A stretch of DNA of 44,321 nt from Metabacillus mangrovi. GTDB lineage: Bacteria > Bacillota > Bacilli > Bacillales > Bacillaceae. Where the stretch lies: NCBI RefSeq assembly GCF_009711125.1, contig NZ_WMIB01000028.1, positions 1 through 44,321 of the forward strand, given 5' to 3'. Position numbers and translations under genes: made by a program. The notes beneath the pieces were generated by a model. That model was not told the DNA's origin and did not search any database. It worked only from the letters and a program-made list of their open reading frames with translations. The stretch's first letter is position 1. The number at the start of each line of letters is the position of its first letter. Positions 1 through 7,502 of the stretch are shown here, piece after piece.

Positions 1-76
1 GTGGCGGAATTGGCAGACGCACCAGACTTAGGATCTGGCGCCTTCGGGCGTGGGGGTTCGACTCCCTTCACCCGCA
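1..76 (+). tRNA. tRNA-Leu (anticodon UAG), 5' end cut by window edge
   Basis: The long variable arm, the D-loop region and the T-loop GGTTCGACTCC are visible. The anticodon TAG sits in the loop after CAGACT. The 3' acceptor strand CACCCGC plus discriminator A is present, but most of its 5' partner lies before base 1. No CCA is encoded. It heads a Leu-Gly-Ala tRNA series of the kind that follows rRNA operons in Bacillaceae; no rRNA is visible here. Confidence 0.93.
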
Positions 77-110
77 TTAGTTTTATTCAGGAGACTTGCC
101 CTGTCAACTA

Positions 111-185
111 GCGGAAGTAGTTCAGTGGTAGAACACCACCTTGCCAAGGTGGGGGTCGCGGGTTCGAATCCCGTCTTCCGCTCCA
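111..185 (+). tRNA. tRNA-Gly (anticodon GCC)
   Basis: The acceptor arms GCGGAAG and CTTCCGC pair, the anticodon loop reads TTGCCAA, and the T-loop is GGTTCGAATCC. The 3' CCA is encoded. Confidence 0.95.
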
Positions 186-194
186 AATATGTAA

Positions 195-270
195 GGGGCC
201 TTAGCTCAGCTGGGAGAGCGCCTGCCTTGCACGCAGGAGGTCAGCGGTTCGATCCCGCTAGGCTCCACCA
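195..270 (+). tRNA. tRNA-Ala (anticodon UGC)
   Basis: The acceptor arms GGGGCCT and AGGCTCC pair with wobble, the anticodon loop is CTTGCAC, the T-loop is GGTTCGATCCC and CCA is encoded. It is the last gene of the tRNA series. Confidence 0.95.
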
Positions 271-285
271 ATCATGATTTGTTGT

Positions 286-313
286 CTTTCACAATGGGAA
301 AGGCTTTTTTTGT
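286..313 (+). terminator. Weak candidate terminator of the tRNA operon
   Basis: A short CTTTC/GAAAG hairpin is followed by GC and seven T residues, 16 bp after tRNA-Ala. The stem is short, so the call rests mainly on the T run and position. Confidence 0.45.
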
Positions 314-396
314 GTCTTTTTTTACGTATGGCCTCCATAGCTTCTGCTGTTGTTATTCCCGGAATGTTCTGTATTTTTATTCACCATTTTGTCGAG

Positions 397-426
397 TTGA
401 GTCATACCGCCTCTTGTATGTAAAAT
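397..426 (+). promoter_or_regulatory. Candidate sigma-A promoter of the arginase gene
   Basis: TTGAGT (397-402) and TAAAAT (421-426) are separated by 18 bp, about 30 bp before the start codon of the arginase gene. No enhancer-type SigL (-24/-12) promoter was seen, unlike the roc operons of B. subtilis. Confidence 0.4.
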
Positions 427-456
427 AAGAGCAGACAGAGAAGAGGAGGAGTACAT

Positions 457-1362
457 ATGGCAGCAGATAAAATATCAATCATTGGTGTCCCGATGGATCT
501 TGGGCAGACAAGAAGGGGCGTCGATATGGGGCCGAGTGCCATCCGTTACGCTGGAATTGTGGAACGGCTCGAGCTTCTTGATTATACGATTGAAGACAGT
601 GGGGATATCGAGATTGGCAAACGGGAGAAAGAGCTGGAAGAACCTTTATATAATTTGAAAAATTTGAAAGCGGTATCAGAGGCGAGTGAACTGCTCGCGT
701 CCAAAGTACATGATGTGATAAATACAGGTGCGTTCCCGCTCGTTTTAGGAGGGGATCACAGTATTGCCATCGGTACGCTTGCAGGTCTTGCAAAAAAGTA
801 TAAGAACCTGGGGGTCATCTGGTACGACGCTCACGGTGATTTGAACACAGCAGACACATCCCCTTCCGGCAACATTCATGGGATGCCGCTGGCGGCAAGC
901 CTTGGGATCGGAGACCCGGCCCTGACCGGTATCGCCGGTATTACGCCTAAGATTAAGCCGGAGAATGTCGTCATTATTGGAGCCCGTTCTTTAGATGAGG
1001 GAGAGAGGAAGCTTATCAAGGAAAAGGGGATCCGCGTATACACGATGCATGAAGTGGATCGTATGGGAATGACGCGTATTATGGAAGAAACGATCGAGTA
1101 CTTAAAGGACCGGACAGACGGGGTCCATTTATCCCTGGATCTGGACGGTCTCGATCCGCATGATGCTCCGGGTGTTGGAACACCGGTAATTGGGGGCATC
1201 AGTTACCGGGAGAGCCACCTCGCTATGGAGATGCTGGCCGAATCCGGGATGATTACATCTGCAGAGTTTGTTGAGGTGAACCCGATTCTGGATGAACGGA
1301 ATAAGACCGCCTCTGTTGCAGTAGCTCTGATGGGTTCGCTGTTTGGAGAGAAGCTTTTATAA
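457..1362 (+). CDS. rocF: Arginase (L-arginine to L-ornithine and urea)
   Basis: This 301-residue cytosolic enzyme is full length for bacterial arginases. The binuclear manganese motifs are intact: GGDHS at residues 98-102, DAHGD at 124-128 and SLDLDGLDP near 226-234. The substrate-contact stretch SPSGNIHGMP lies at 135-144. The start is fixed by GAGGAGGAG 9 bp before ATG. It catalyses the first step of arginine catabolism and feeds ornithine to glutamate or polyamine routes. It stands alone between the tRNAs and sigW, and a strong terminator follows. A speB-like agmatinase is less likely because arginase-type spacing and the SPSGNIHGMP motif are conserved. Confidence 0.95.
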   Translation: MAADKISIIGVPMDLGQTRRGVDMGPSAIRYAGIVERLELLDYTIEDSGDIEIGKREKELEEPLYNLKNLKAVSEASELLASKVHDVINTGAFPLVLGGDHSIAIGTLAGLAKKYKNLGVIWYDAHGDLNTADTSPSGNIHGMPLAASLGIGDPALTGIAGITPKIKPENVVIIGARSLDEGERKLIKEKGIRVYTMHEVDRMGMTRIMEETIEYLKDRTDGVHLSLDLDGLDPHDAPGVGTPVIGGISYRESHLAMEMLAESGMITSAEFVEVNPILDERNKTASVAVALMGSLFGEKLL

Positions 1363-1512
1363 GTTGGAGGGCCGGTTCAGCCGGCCCTTTTCCGTGTCGG
1401 TTTTTCGAAAGGTGAGCATCAGTGCCTGATTTTTTCCTTCTTCCGTCAGAGCTGCATCCGCATCCTGGCCGCCAGACTCGCAATGCCGGATTACATATAT
1501 TTTTTTCTCCAT
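1357..1512 (-). pseudogene. Truncated histidine phosphatase (phosphoglycerate mutase-like), N-terminal relic
   Basis: On the minus strand an ATG at 1512 with a good Shine-Dalgarno site (GGGAGGCGG) opens a frame beginning MEKKIYVIRHCESG, followed by ALTEEGKNQA. The RH dyad after a hydrophobic strand and the later LTEEG helix start are hallmarks of the histidine phosphatase superfamily. Family members are usually about 180-200 residues. Here family-like sequence stops after about 35 residues, and the frame then runs through the rocF terminator and ends inside rocF. The catalytic second half is missing. The intact start and ribosome site suggest a fairly recent truncation, and a short peptide may still be made. 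Confidence 0.6.
1369..1391 (+). terminator. Rho-independent terminator of rocF
   Basis: A perfect 7-bp stem GGGCCGG/CCGGCCC with a 5-nt loop is followed by TTTTCC, 7 bp after the rocF stop codon. Confidence 0.9.
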
Positions 1513-1626
1513 CTTCCGCCTCCCTTTGACTCGTACCATAATTTACTGAGCAAACGTCACATAACCTTTAAACTTCCCGTCTACAAGTTGCCATTTATTT
1601 GTTAAACTGTTTTTATGAAAAAAAAG

Positions 1627-1654
1627 TGAAACTTTTTGGTCTTTAGAACGTATT
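1627..1654 (+). promoter_or_regulatory. SigW-type promoter (autoregulation of sigW)
   Basis: TGAAAC (1627-1632), a T-rich 16-bp spacer and CGTA (1649-1652) match the ECF SigW consensus TGAAAC-N16-CGTA. It lies about 36 bp upstream of the sigW start, as in the autoregulated B. subtilis sigW operon. Confidence 0.85.
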
Positions 1655-1689
1655 CCTACAGACCCGCGAGAGAGATGAGGGTAGAATAG

Positions 1690-2253
1690 ATGGAAACTCT
1701 GGTTAAGAATAGAATAAGAGAGGTAATCAAGGGAGATCAGAATGCCTTTGCTGAGATTGTGGATCTTTATAAAGATAAGATTTATCATCTTTGCTACAGG
1801 ATGCTCGGCAATGCGCATGAAGCGGAGGACATTGCCCAGGAAGCATTTATCCGGGCTTATGTGAATATTCACCGCTATGATCTTAATAAAAAGTTTTCTA
1901 CCTGGCTGTACCGCATTGCGACGAATTTATCGATTGACCGGATCCGGAAGAAGAAGCCTGATTATTATCTTGACGCTGAGATTGCAGGGACAGAAGGACT
2001 TACGATGTATTCACAGGTTGCAGCGGATATTGCCCTTCCGGAAGAAGAAGTGGAGACGCTGGAACTGCAGGAAACGATTCAAAAAGAAATTTTGAAGCTT
2101 CCGGAAAAATACCGCAGTGTTATCGTATTGAAATACATTGATGAGCTGTCGATTCTGGAAATCAGCGAAATTCTTGAAATCCCTGAAGGAACGGTAAAGA
2201 CAAGAATACATCGCGGCAGGGAAGCTTTGAGGAAACAGCTGAGGCATTTATAA
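1690..2253 (+). CDS. sigW: ECF RNA polymerase sigma factor SigW
   Basis: This 187-residue group 4 sigma factor has region 2 (YKDKIYHLCYRMLGNAHEAEDIAQEAFIRAY split across residues 24-55) with the AEDIAQE signature, and region 4 near the C-terminus (YRSVIVLKYIDELSILEIS, then GTVKTRIHRGR). It directs transcription of cell-envelope stress and antimicrobial-resistance genes. GAGGGTAGAATAG precedes the ATG. The rsiW gene starts 17 bp downstream, so the two are one transcript controlled by the SigW-type promoter at 1627. Gene order with rsiW, cdaA, cdaR and glmM supports sigW rather than another ECF factor. Confidence 0.95.
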   Translation: METLVKNRIREVIKGDQNAFAEIVDLYKDKIYHLCYRMLGNAHEAEDIAQEAFIRAYVNIHRYDLNKKFSTWLYRIATNLSIDRIRKKKPDYYLDAEIAGTEGLTMYSQVAADIALPEEEVETLELQETIQKEILKLPEKYRSVIVLKYIDELSILEISEILEIPEGTVKTRIHRGREALRKQLRHL

Positions 2254-2269
2254 AGAGAGGTGTACGAAA

Positions 2270-2881
2270 ATGGCATGTTCTGAAGAAACGGTGTCATTGA
2301 TGCATAAATATCTCGATTACGAGATGGAGCAGCAGGAAGAGCAAAAGTTAAGAGAGCATTTAAAAGAGTGTGGAGACTGCCATGCTCATTTTCAGGAATT
2401 GAAAAAGTCCATTGCCCTTGTTCAAAGCACGTCGCACGTTCAGGTGCCGGCTGATTTTACGGCAAAGGTCATGGCAAGGCTGCCTAAAGAAAAGAAAAGG
2501 GTTGGGGCCGGAAGATGGTTTAAGGCACATCCATTGCTGATTGCAGCTTCACTGTTTTTGATCCTGATGAGCAGCAGTCTGGTTTCGGCATGGTCAACCG
2601 ACCATCAGTTCAGTGTAACGAAAAACCCGAAGCTGATTGTTCAAAATGACAAGGTAATCGTGCCGGAAGGAGAAGTGATCACAGAAGATATCACGGTCCG
2701 GAATGGCACACTCTCCATTGAAGGAAAAGTAGAAGGCGATGTCACTGTCATTAATGGGGAAGAATATACGGCTGCGGCGGGGGAAGTAACTGGGGATATT
2801 CAGGAAATTAATGAGCTGTTTGACTGGCTGTGGTATAAGATGAAATCCTTTGGTTCAGACGTTGTCGGAGTTTTTCAATAG
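2270..2881 (+). CDS. rsiW: Anti-sigma-W factor RsiW
   Basis: The 203-residue protein has an N-terminal zinc-type anti-sigma domain with the H-x3-C-x2-C pattern in HLKECGDCH (about residues 31-39). A single membrane span (HPLLIAASLFLILMSSSLVSAW) lies near residues 86-107, and an extracytoplasmic C-terminal domain follows. It holds SigW inactive at the membrane until regulated proteolysis (known for the family: PrsW, RasP, ClpXP) releases it. The Shine-Dalgarno site AGAGAGG precedes the ATG. A terminator follows, closing the sigW-rsiW unit. Confidence 0.93.
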   Translation: MACSEETVSLMHKYLDYEMEQQEEQKLREHLKECGDCHAHFQELKKSIALVQSTSHVQVPADFTAKVMARLPKEKKRVGAGRWFKAHPLLIAASLFLILMSSSLVSAWSTDHQFSVTKNPKLIVQNDKVIVPEGEVITEDITVRNGTLSIEGKVEGDVTVINGEEYTAAAGEVTGDIQEINELFDWLWYKMKSFGSDVVGVFQ

Positions 2882-2917
2882 CTAATAGAACGGAATTGAA
2901 TCAGGTATACTAATTCA

Positions 2918-2947
2918 AAGGTCATCTTTTAGGATGGCCTTTTGGTT
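2918..2947 (+). terminator. Terminator after rsiW
   Basis: An AAGGTCATC/GATGGCCTTTT hairpin with a TTTTA loop and a short T-rich tail lies about 40 bp after the rsiW stop. Confidence 0.75.
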
Positions 2948-3086
2948 TCGTTATTTATGAAAAATATTTTGTGCTATAATGGGGTAGTTAGCGGCAGGTA
3001 TGTGCAAAGCAATATACATACGCAAAGCGCGATAGCTTTTTTGATTGAAAATTTACTTTTTAAATGAACTGGTGGAGGAAACAGGT

Positions 3087-3905
3087 ATGGCATTTGAAGA
3101 CATAGATGTTCTTAAATACTTAGGCACTGCCATTGATATTCTCCTGGTTTGGTTCGTTATATATAAACTGATTATGGTAATTAGGGGCACAAAAGCCGTT
3201 CAGCTGCTAAAAGGAATCATTGTGATCCTTTTAGTGAAAACAATCAGCGGATTTTTAGGGCTTAATACAATCTTCTGGTTAATGGACCAAGCCATCTCCT
3301 GGGGGTTTATCGCGATTATCGTTATTTTCCAGCCTGAATTGAGAAGAGCGCTTGAGCAGCTTGGAAGGGGAAGGCTGTTCTCTAAGAGTGCCTTTCCTGA
3401 AGAGGATGAACGCGTCAAGCTGACCGATGACGTCGTAAAGGCAACCTCCTATATGGCGAAACGGCGGATCGGTGCCCTGATGACCATCGAGCGGGAAACG
3501 GGGATGGGCGATTATATCGAAACCGGCATTCCGATGAATGCAAATGTTTCGTCAGAGCTGCTTATCAATGTATTTATCCCGAACACCCCGCTTCATGACG
3601 GGGCGGTCATCATCCGCGGCAGCCAGATTGCCGCTGCCGCATGCTATCTCCCCTTATCCGAGAGTCCGCTCATCTCAAAGGAACTGGGGACCCGGCACAG
3701 GGCGGCCGTTGGCATCAGTGAAGTAACAGACAGCATCACCATTATCGTATCCGAGGAAACCGGCAGCATTTCCGTAGCACGGAATGGCGAGCTTCACCGG
3801 AACCTGGATGATGAAGGATTAAAAAACCTTCTGAGCTACAACTCCAGCCGGACCCGGTCCGACTCCTCGAACCGCTGGCAATGGAGGGGGAAAAAGAATG
3901 GATAA
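3087..3905 (+). CDS. cdaA: Diadenylate cyclase CdaA (c-di-AMP synthase)
   Basis: The protein converts two ATP to cyclic di-AMP, the essential second messenger for potassium and osmotic homeostasis. It has 272 residues, close to B. subtilis CdaA. The N-terminus holds about three membrane spans (LDILLVWFVIYKLIMV, LLKGIIVILLV, WGFIAIIVIF). The DAC domain follows, with the catalytic DGA (PLHDGAVIIRG, near residue 171) and the RHR motif (LGTRHRAAVG). The start is placed at the ATG at 3087, preceded by GGTGGAGG, rather than an in-frame TTG at 3045, because family members begin M-A-F/L-E-D. It overlaps cdaR by 8 bp and heads the cdaA-cdaR-glmM operon, linking c-di-AMP to peptidoglycan precursor synthesis. 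Confidence 0.95.
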   Translation: MAFEDIDVLKYLGTAIDILLVWFVIYKLIMVIRGTKAVQLLKGIIVILLVKTISGFLGLNTIFWLMDQAISWGFIAIIVIFQPELRRALEQLGRGRLFSKSAFPEEDERVKLTDDVVKATSYMAKRRIGALMTIERETGMGDYIETGIPMNANVSSELLINVFIPNTPLHDGAVIIRGSQIAAAACYLPLSESPLISKELGTRHRAAVGISEVTDSITIIVSEETGSISVARNGELHRNLDDEGLKNLLSYNSSRTRSDSSNRWQWRGKKNG

Positions 3906-5199
3906 GCTGATGAGCAATACATGGTTTATGAGAATTATTGCTCTTCTTCTGGCACTGATGATTTATCTCTCGGTAAACACGGATACGACTCGCGATACTA
4001 ATAATGAGACCGCGAGCAATGATGACCCTCCACAGAATGAAATCATTCCGAAGCCTCCTGGAACGGACAGTGGTGACTCAGCTCCGAATGAAACGTCAGC
4101 TGTCATTGAAGATGTTGAGCTTCGGGCGGAGACGGGCAATGAGAATTATGTTGTCTCTAATCTTCCTGAAACCGTGTCGGTTACAATTGCAGGGCCTCCA
4201 AGCCAGGTAACAACCGCTAAACAAAGGAAGAATGTGGAGGTATATGCGGATTTGACCGGTCTCGAACCGGGCAGGCATACCGTTGATCTGCAATACCAGA
4301 ATCTTGACCGGTCCTTGAAGGTATCAATTGAACCGGCCAAGGTGGACATTGTAATCGATGAGAAGACGACTGAGGATTTTCCAGTCAAAGCATCTTTTAT
4401 TAATGAAGAACAGATAGCAGAAGGATATACGGCGGGGGAGCCGGTCCTGAGCCCTAAAACAGTAAAGGTCACCGGCTCGAAAGCGGTCATCGACCAGATT
4501 TCCTATGTCAGAGCCAGAGTGAATCTGCAGGATGCCGATCAGGACATCAAGCAGGCAGCCCAGGTGATTGTCTATGATAAGGCAGGAAATATTCTTCCGG
4601 TAGAAACTTCACCGCGCAGCATTGAAGTGACCGTACCGATCAGCAGTCCAAGGAAGACGGTTCCTGTGAAGGTGAATGAAACAGGCAAACCGCCAGAGGG
4701 TGTCACCATCCGCTCGATCAGCGTGTCACCGGGCGAGGTTACCGCATACGGACCGCAGAACATTCTGGATAATTTGTCAGAGATCAGCGGACCCGATTTG
4801 GACTTGAGTCAGATTGAAGAAGACAGTGTGCTTGAATTGGGCCTTCCGCTTCCGGAAGGAGTAAGAGAGCTTTCCGAGCAGAAGGTCCAAGTAAAAATAG
4901 ATATAGATAAAGAAGGGGAGAAAGTGCTGAAAGGCATTCCTATTCAAACGACTGGCCTTGAAGAAGGAAAAACGATTGAATACCTTGATCCTGAAAAGCA
5001 AGCCTTTGATATCAATGTAATGGGCCTGGAGGATGAGCTGACTAACGTTTCACCGGAAGATTTTGAGCTTCTGGTAGATGCCTCCCGACTTGAAGACGGT
5101 GAACAGAAGGTAAAGGTTGAGGTAAAGGGACCGGATGATGTGAAGTGGTCACTGCCCCAGGAAGAAGCAACAATTCGAATTTCGGCACTTCAATCTTGA
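3898..5199 (+). CDS. cdaR: CdaA regulator CdaR (YbbR-domain protein)
   Basis: The 433-residue protein has a single N-terminal membrane anchor (residues about 9-24, [16 protein letters not shown]) and an acidic, Asn/Thr-rich linker. Several YbbR-type beta domains follow, each with repeated VTV-type strands (for example [30 protein letters not shown]). It acts on the outer membrane face and modulates the cyclase activity of CdaA in the family. The start overlaps the end of cdaA and the Shine-Dalgarno GGAGGGGG lies inside the cdaA 3' end. glmM follows 26 bp later, as in B. subtilis and Listeria. Confidence 0.93.
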   Translation: MDKLMSNTWFMRIIALLLALMIYLSVNTDTTRDTNNETASNDDPPQNEIIPKPPGTDSGDSAPNETSAVIEDVELRAETGNENYVVSNLPETVSVTIAGPPSQVTTAKQRKNVEVYADLTGLEPGRHTVDLQYQNLDRSLKVSIEPAKVDIVIDEKTTEDFPVKASFINEEQIAEGYTAGEPVLSPKTVKVTGSKAVIDQISYVRARVNLQDADQDIKQAAQVIVYDKAGNILPVETSPRSIEVTVPISSPRKTVPVKVNETGKPPEGVTIRSISVSPGEVTAYGPQNILDNLSEISGPDLDLSQIEEDSVLELGLPLPEGVRELSEQKVQVKIDIDKEGEKVLKGIPIQTTGLEEGKTIEYLDPEKQAFDINVMGLEDELTNVSPEDFELLVDASRLEDGEQKVKVEVKGPDDVKWSLPQEEATIRISALQS

Positions 5200-5225
5200 G
5201 GAACAGAAAAAGGAGCGATTCTAAC

Positions 5226-6572
5226 ATGGGCAAGTATTTTGGAACAGATGGTGTAAGAGGTGTGGCAAACAGTGAACTGACGCCTGAGCTGGCATTTAAA
5301 ATCGGACGGTTTGGCGGTTATGTGCTGACAAAGGATCAAGAGCGTCCAAAAGTATTGATCGGCCGTGATACACGTGTATCAGGACACATGCTTGAAGGAG
5401 CCCTTGTAGCCGGACTTCTTTCCATCGGCGCTGAAGTCATGCGCTTGGGAGTAATTTCAACACCGGGTGTTTCTTATCTGACAAAAGTACTGGGAGCACA
5501 GGCGGGTGTCATGATTTCTGCATCTCACAACCCTGTTCAGGATAATGGAATCAAATTTTTCGGTCCGGACGGGTTTAAGCTTGTAGATGAACAGGAGCTT
5601 GAAATTGAAACGCTGATGGATCAGGAAGTGGATACCCTTCCGAGGCCGGTTGGAGCAGACCTTGGACAGGTAAATGACTATTTTGAAGGCGGACAGAAAT
5701 ACCTTCAATTCCTGAAACAGACAGTGGACGAAGAATTTGCAGGCTTGCATGTTGCGCTTGATTGTGCACATGGCGCGACATCCTCTCTGGCCACTCACTT
5801 GTTTGCAGATCTTGAGGCGGATGTATCCACAATGGGAACATCTCCAAACGGCTTGAATATCAATGAAGGCGTCGGTTCCACACATCCTGAAGCCATGGCT
5901 GCGTTTGTTCTTGAAAAGGGAGCCGATATCGGACTTGCCTTTGACGGAGACGGTGACCGCCTGATTGCTGTTGATGAAAAAGGAAACATCGTAGATGGTG
6001 ACCAGATCATGTTCATCTGTGCCAAATACTTATTTGAGCAAAATCAGCTGAACCAGAACACCGTTGTATCAACGGTCATGAGCAACCTCGGATTTTATAA
6101 AGGGATTGAGGCTGCCGGCCTGAAAAGCGTTCAGACAGCTGTAGGCGACCGCTATGTGGTGGAGGAAATGAAAAAGAACCACTATAATCTTGGCGGCGAG
6201 CAATCCGGCCATATCATTTTCCTTGATTACAATACAACTGGCGACGGGCTTCTTACAGCAATCCAGCTTGTGAATATATTGAAAGTTACAGGCAAAACCC
6301 TTTCTGAACTGGCTGGGGAGATGACAAAATTCCCGCAGCTGCTTGTCAATGTAAGGGTATCTGATAAATACCACGTTACCGATAACGCAAAAGTAAAAGC
6401 TGTCATTGAAGATGTTGAAAAAGAAATGGCAGGCAACGGAAGAATTCTCGTCCGTCCATCCGGTACTGAGCCTCTCGTGCGTGTTATGGCCGAAGCTCCA
6501 ACTGAAGAGCTTTGCAGACAGTACGTGGACCGTATTGCAGCGGTGGTTAAGGAAGAAATGGGCATCGAATAA
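5226..6572 (+). CDS. glmM: Phosphoglucosamine mutase GlmM
   Basis: It interconverts glucosamine-6-phosphate and glucosamine-1-phosphate on the way to UDP-GlcNAc. It has 448 residues and starts [12 protein letters not shown]. The active-site phosphoserine loop ISASHNP, the metal-binding loop DGDGDR and the C-terminal phosphate-binding RPSGTEP are all intact. The start at 5226 is chosen over an in-frame upstream ATG (5145, inside cdaR) because of the conserved N-terminus and AAGGAG upstream. It is known that GlmM can bind and inhibit CdaA, and the shared operon fits that. Confidence 0.96.
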   Translation: MGKYFGTDGVRGVANSELTPELAFKIGRFGGYVLTKDQERPKVLIGRDTRVSGHMLEGALVAGLLSIGAEVMRLGVISTPGVSYLTKVLGAQAGVMISASHNPVQDNGIKFFGPDGFKLVDEQELEIETLMDQEVDTLPRPVGADLGQVNDYFEGGQKYLQFLKQTVDEEFAGLHVALDCAHGATSSLATHLFADLEADVSTMGTSPNGLNINEGVGSTHPEAMAAFVLEKGADIGLAFDGDGDRLIAVDEKGNIVDGDQIMFICAKYLFEQNQLNQNTVVSTVMSNLGFYKGIEAAGLKSVQTAVGDRYVVEEMKKNHYNLGGEQSGHIIFLDYNTTGDGLLTAIQLVNILKVTGKTLSELAGEMTKFPQLLVNVRVSDKYHVTDNAKVKAVIEDVEKEMAGNGRILVRPSGTEPLVRVMAEAPTEELCRQYVDRIAAVVKEEMGIE

Positions 6573-6590
6573 TACATACGATTCCAGGGA

Positions 6591-6628
6591 AACAGGGAGA
6601 CGCTCATTAAGCGTCTCCCTGTTTTTTT
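6591..6628 (+). terminator. Terminator of the cdaA-cdaR-glmM operon
   Basis: A strong AACAGGGAGACGC/GCGTCTCCCTGTTT hairpin with a short loop and a run of seven T lies 18 bp after the glmM stop. Confidence 0.93.
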
Positions 6629-6896
6629 GTGGGCGGCTTTGCGGTGCCTGTCCCGCTGTGCTTTAAAGCAGCGGGGGACAGAGGCATGAAGCCTGAAACC
6701 ATTGAGGGGCAATGGTTTAAAGGGAAAGGTGCCAGAGCTTTAGTACGGCAGAGAAAGTGGGGACAGGCACCGTGCCTGTCCCCACATCCTTTAAAGTACC
6801 AGGGGACAGAGACAGGATGCCGGGATCCCTTGGCGCCCAACGGCTGCCAGAGGCAGTGCCGGAGCTTTAGTGCTTTAGCAGAGTGAGGGTCAGAGA
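6629..6896. repeat. Cluster of GTGCCTGTCCCC/CTTTAAAG palindromic repeats
   Basis: This gene-free stretch is a mosaic of short inverted repeats. GTGCCTGTCCC and GGGGGACAG flank a CTTTAAAG core at 6640-6682. A perfect 14-bp inverted repeat, GTGGGGACAGGCAC with its complement, sits at 6757-6785 with a 1-nt loop. CCTTTAAAG recurs at about 6789. The segment 6865-6895 (CTTTAGTGCTTTAGC, then GTGAGGGTCAGAG) is the reverse complement, with few changes, of the tandem repeat at 43577. Open frames across it are low-complexity by-products of the repeats. Confidence 0.8.
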
Positions 6897-7151
6897 CCAG
6901 TCACAGACCGGGTCACAGACCAATCCCTCACCAAATTTTTCATGTGAGTTAATGAGCATTTTACGCTGTGCTGTTGTGCCCTTGTAAAGGATAAAAGAAG
7001 TATAATACATCTATCTTTTAATCGGGAAAAGGTTAGAAAACCTGCCAAAAAGGGAAAAAGTCATCTTGCAATTACCTAAACCGTTTTGCTTCTGGCAGCA
7101 TATACTAAAGGGATTCGGAGGGTAATGCGAAGCCATCAGGGAATATTAGGA

Positions 7152-7181
7152 TTGACGGTTTTCTCCGATGTATTGTATTAT
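7152..7181 (+). promoter_or_regulatory. Candidate sigma-A promoter of glmS
   Basis: TTGACG (7152-7157), an 18-bp spacer and TATTAT (7176-7181) lie about 60 bp before the ribozyme cleavage site. A second possible -10 (TATAAT, 7001-7006) lacks a good -35 box. Confidence 0.5.
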
Positions 7182-7229
7182 AAACCTTGTGTTTCGATAT
7201 CCTTAACCCGGGAAGCAAGGATAGCGGAA

Positions 7230-7405
7230 TGCAGAGCAAGACAAAGCGCCTGAACTAAGCAGCGGACGGCCCATCGCTTAGTTGACGAGGAGGAGGTTTA
7301 TCGATGAATCGGCGGATACCTCCCGGCTGTACGATAGCAGCCGCAAGTCTCTCTTTAAAACAGGAAGGCAACTTTTTGGACAAAGAGAGGGACACTAATC
7401 GTATC
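7230..7405 (+). ncRNA. glmS ribozyme-riboswitch (glucosamine-6-phosphate-activated self-cleaving RNA)
   Basis: The conserved core is nearly identical to the B. subtilis element. AGCGCCTGAACTAAGC starts at 7245, with the expected cleavage between A7245 and G7246. The block GGACGGCCCATCGCTTAG, then GTTGACGAGGAGGAGGTTT and ATCGGCGGATACCTCCCGG, form the double-pseudoknot core. A peripheral hairpin with AGAGAGG follows. In the family, GlcN6P acts as a coenzyme for self-cleavage, after which the 5'-OH mRNA is degraded, giving feedback control of glmS. Confidence 0.96.
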
Positions 7406-7431
7406 CTATAACAAATTATCTAACATGTGTG

Positions 7432-7477
7432 AGGGGACAGTCGAAGGTCCCCGTATTTTAAGGCTTTCCTGTCCCCT
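7432..7477 (+). repeat. Inverted repeat between the ribozyme and the glmS start
   Basis: Perfect 9-bp arms AGGGGACAG (7432-7440) and CTGTCCCCT (7469-7477) enclose a second GGTCCCC and a TTTTAAGG core. It shares the GGGGACAG/CTGTCCCC vocabulary of the repeats at 6629-6896. No T run follows, so it is probably not a terminator. It lies downstream of the ribozyme in the stretch left after cleavage. Confidence 0.6.
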
Positions 7478-7502
7478 TCGCAGAAGCGGGAGGAAAACGA
7501 TT

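Noticed and set aside
50-277. 75-codon frame over the tRNA genes
   Set aside because: It runs through three well-formed tRNAs and has no ribosome site.
6629-6886. 85-codon frame across the repeat cluster after glmM
   Set aside because: It begins without a ribosome site in the terminator tail and consists of repeat sequence that also appears in other frames elsewhere.
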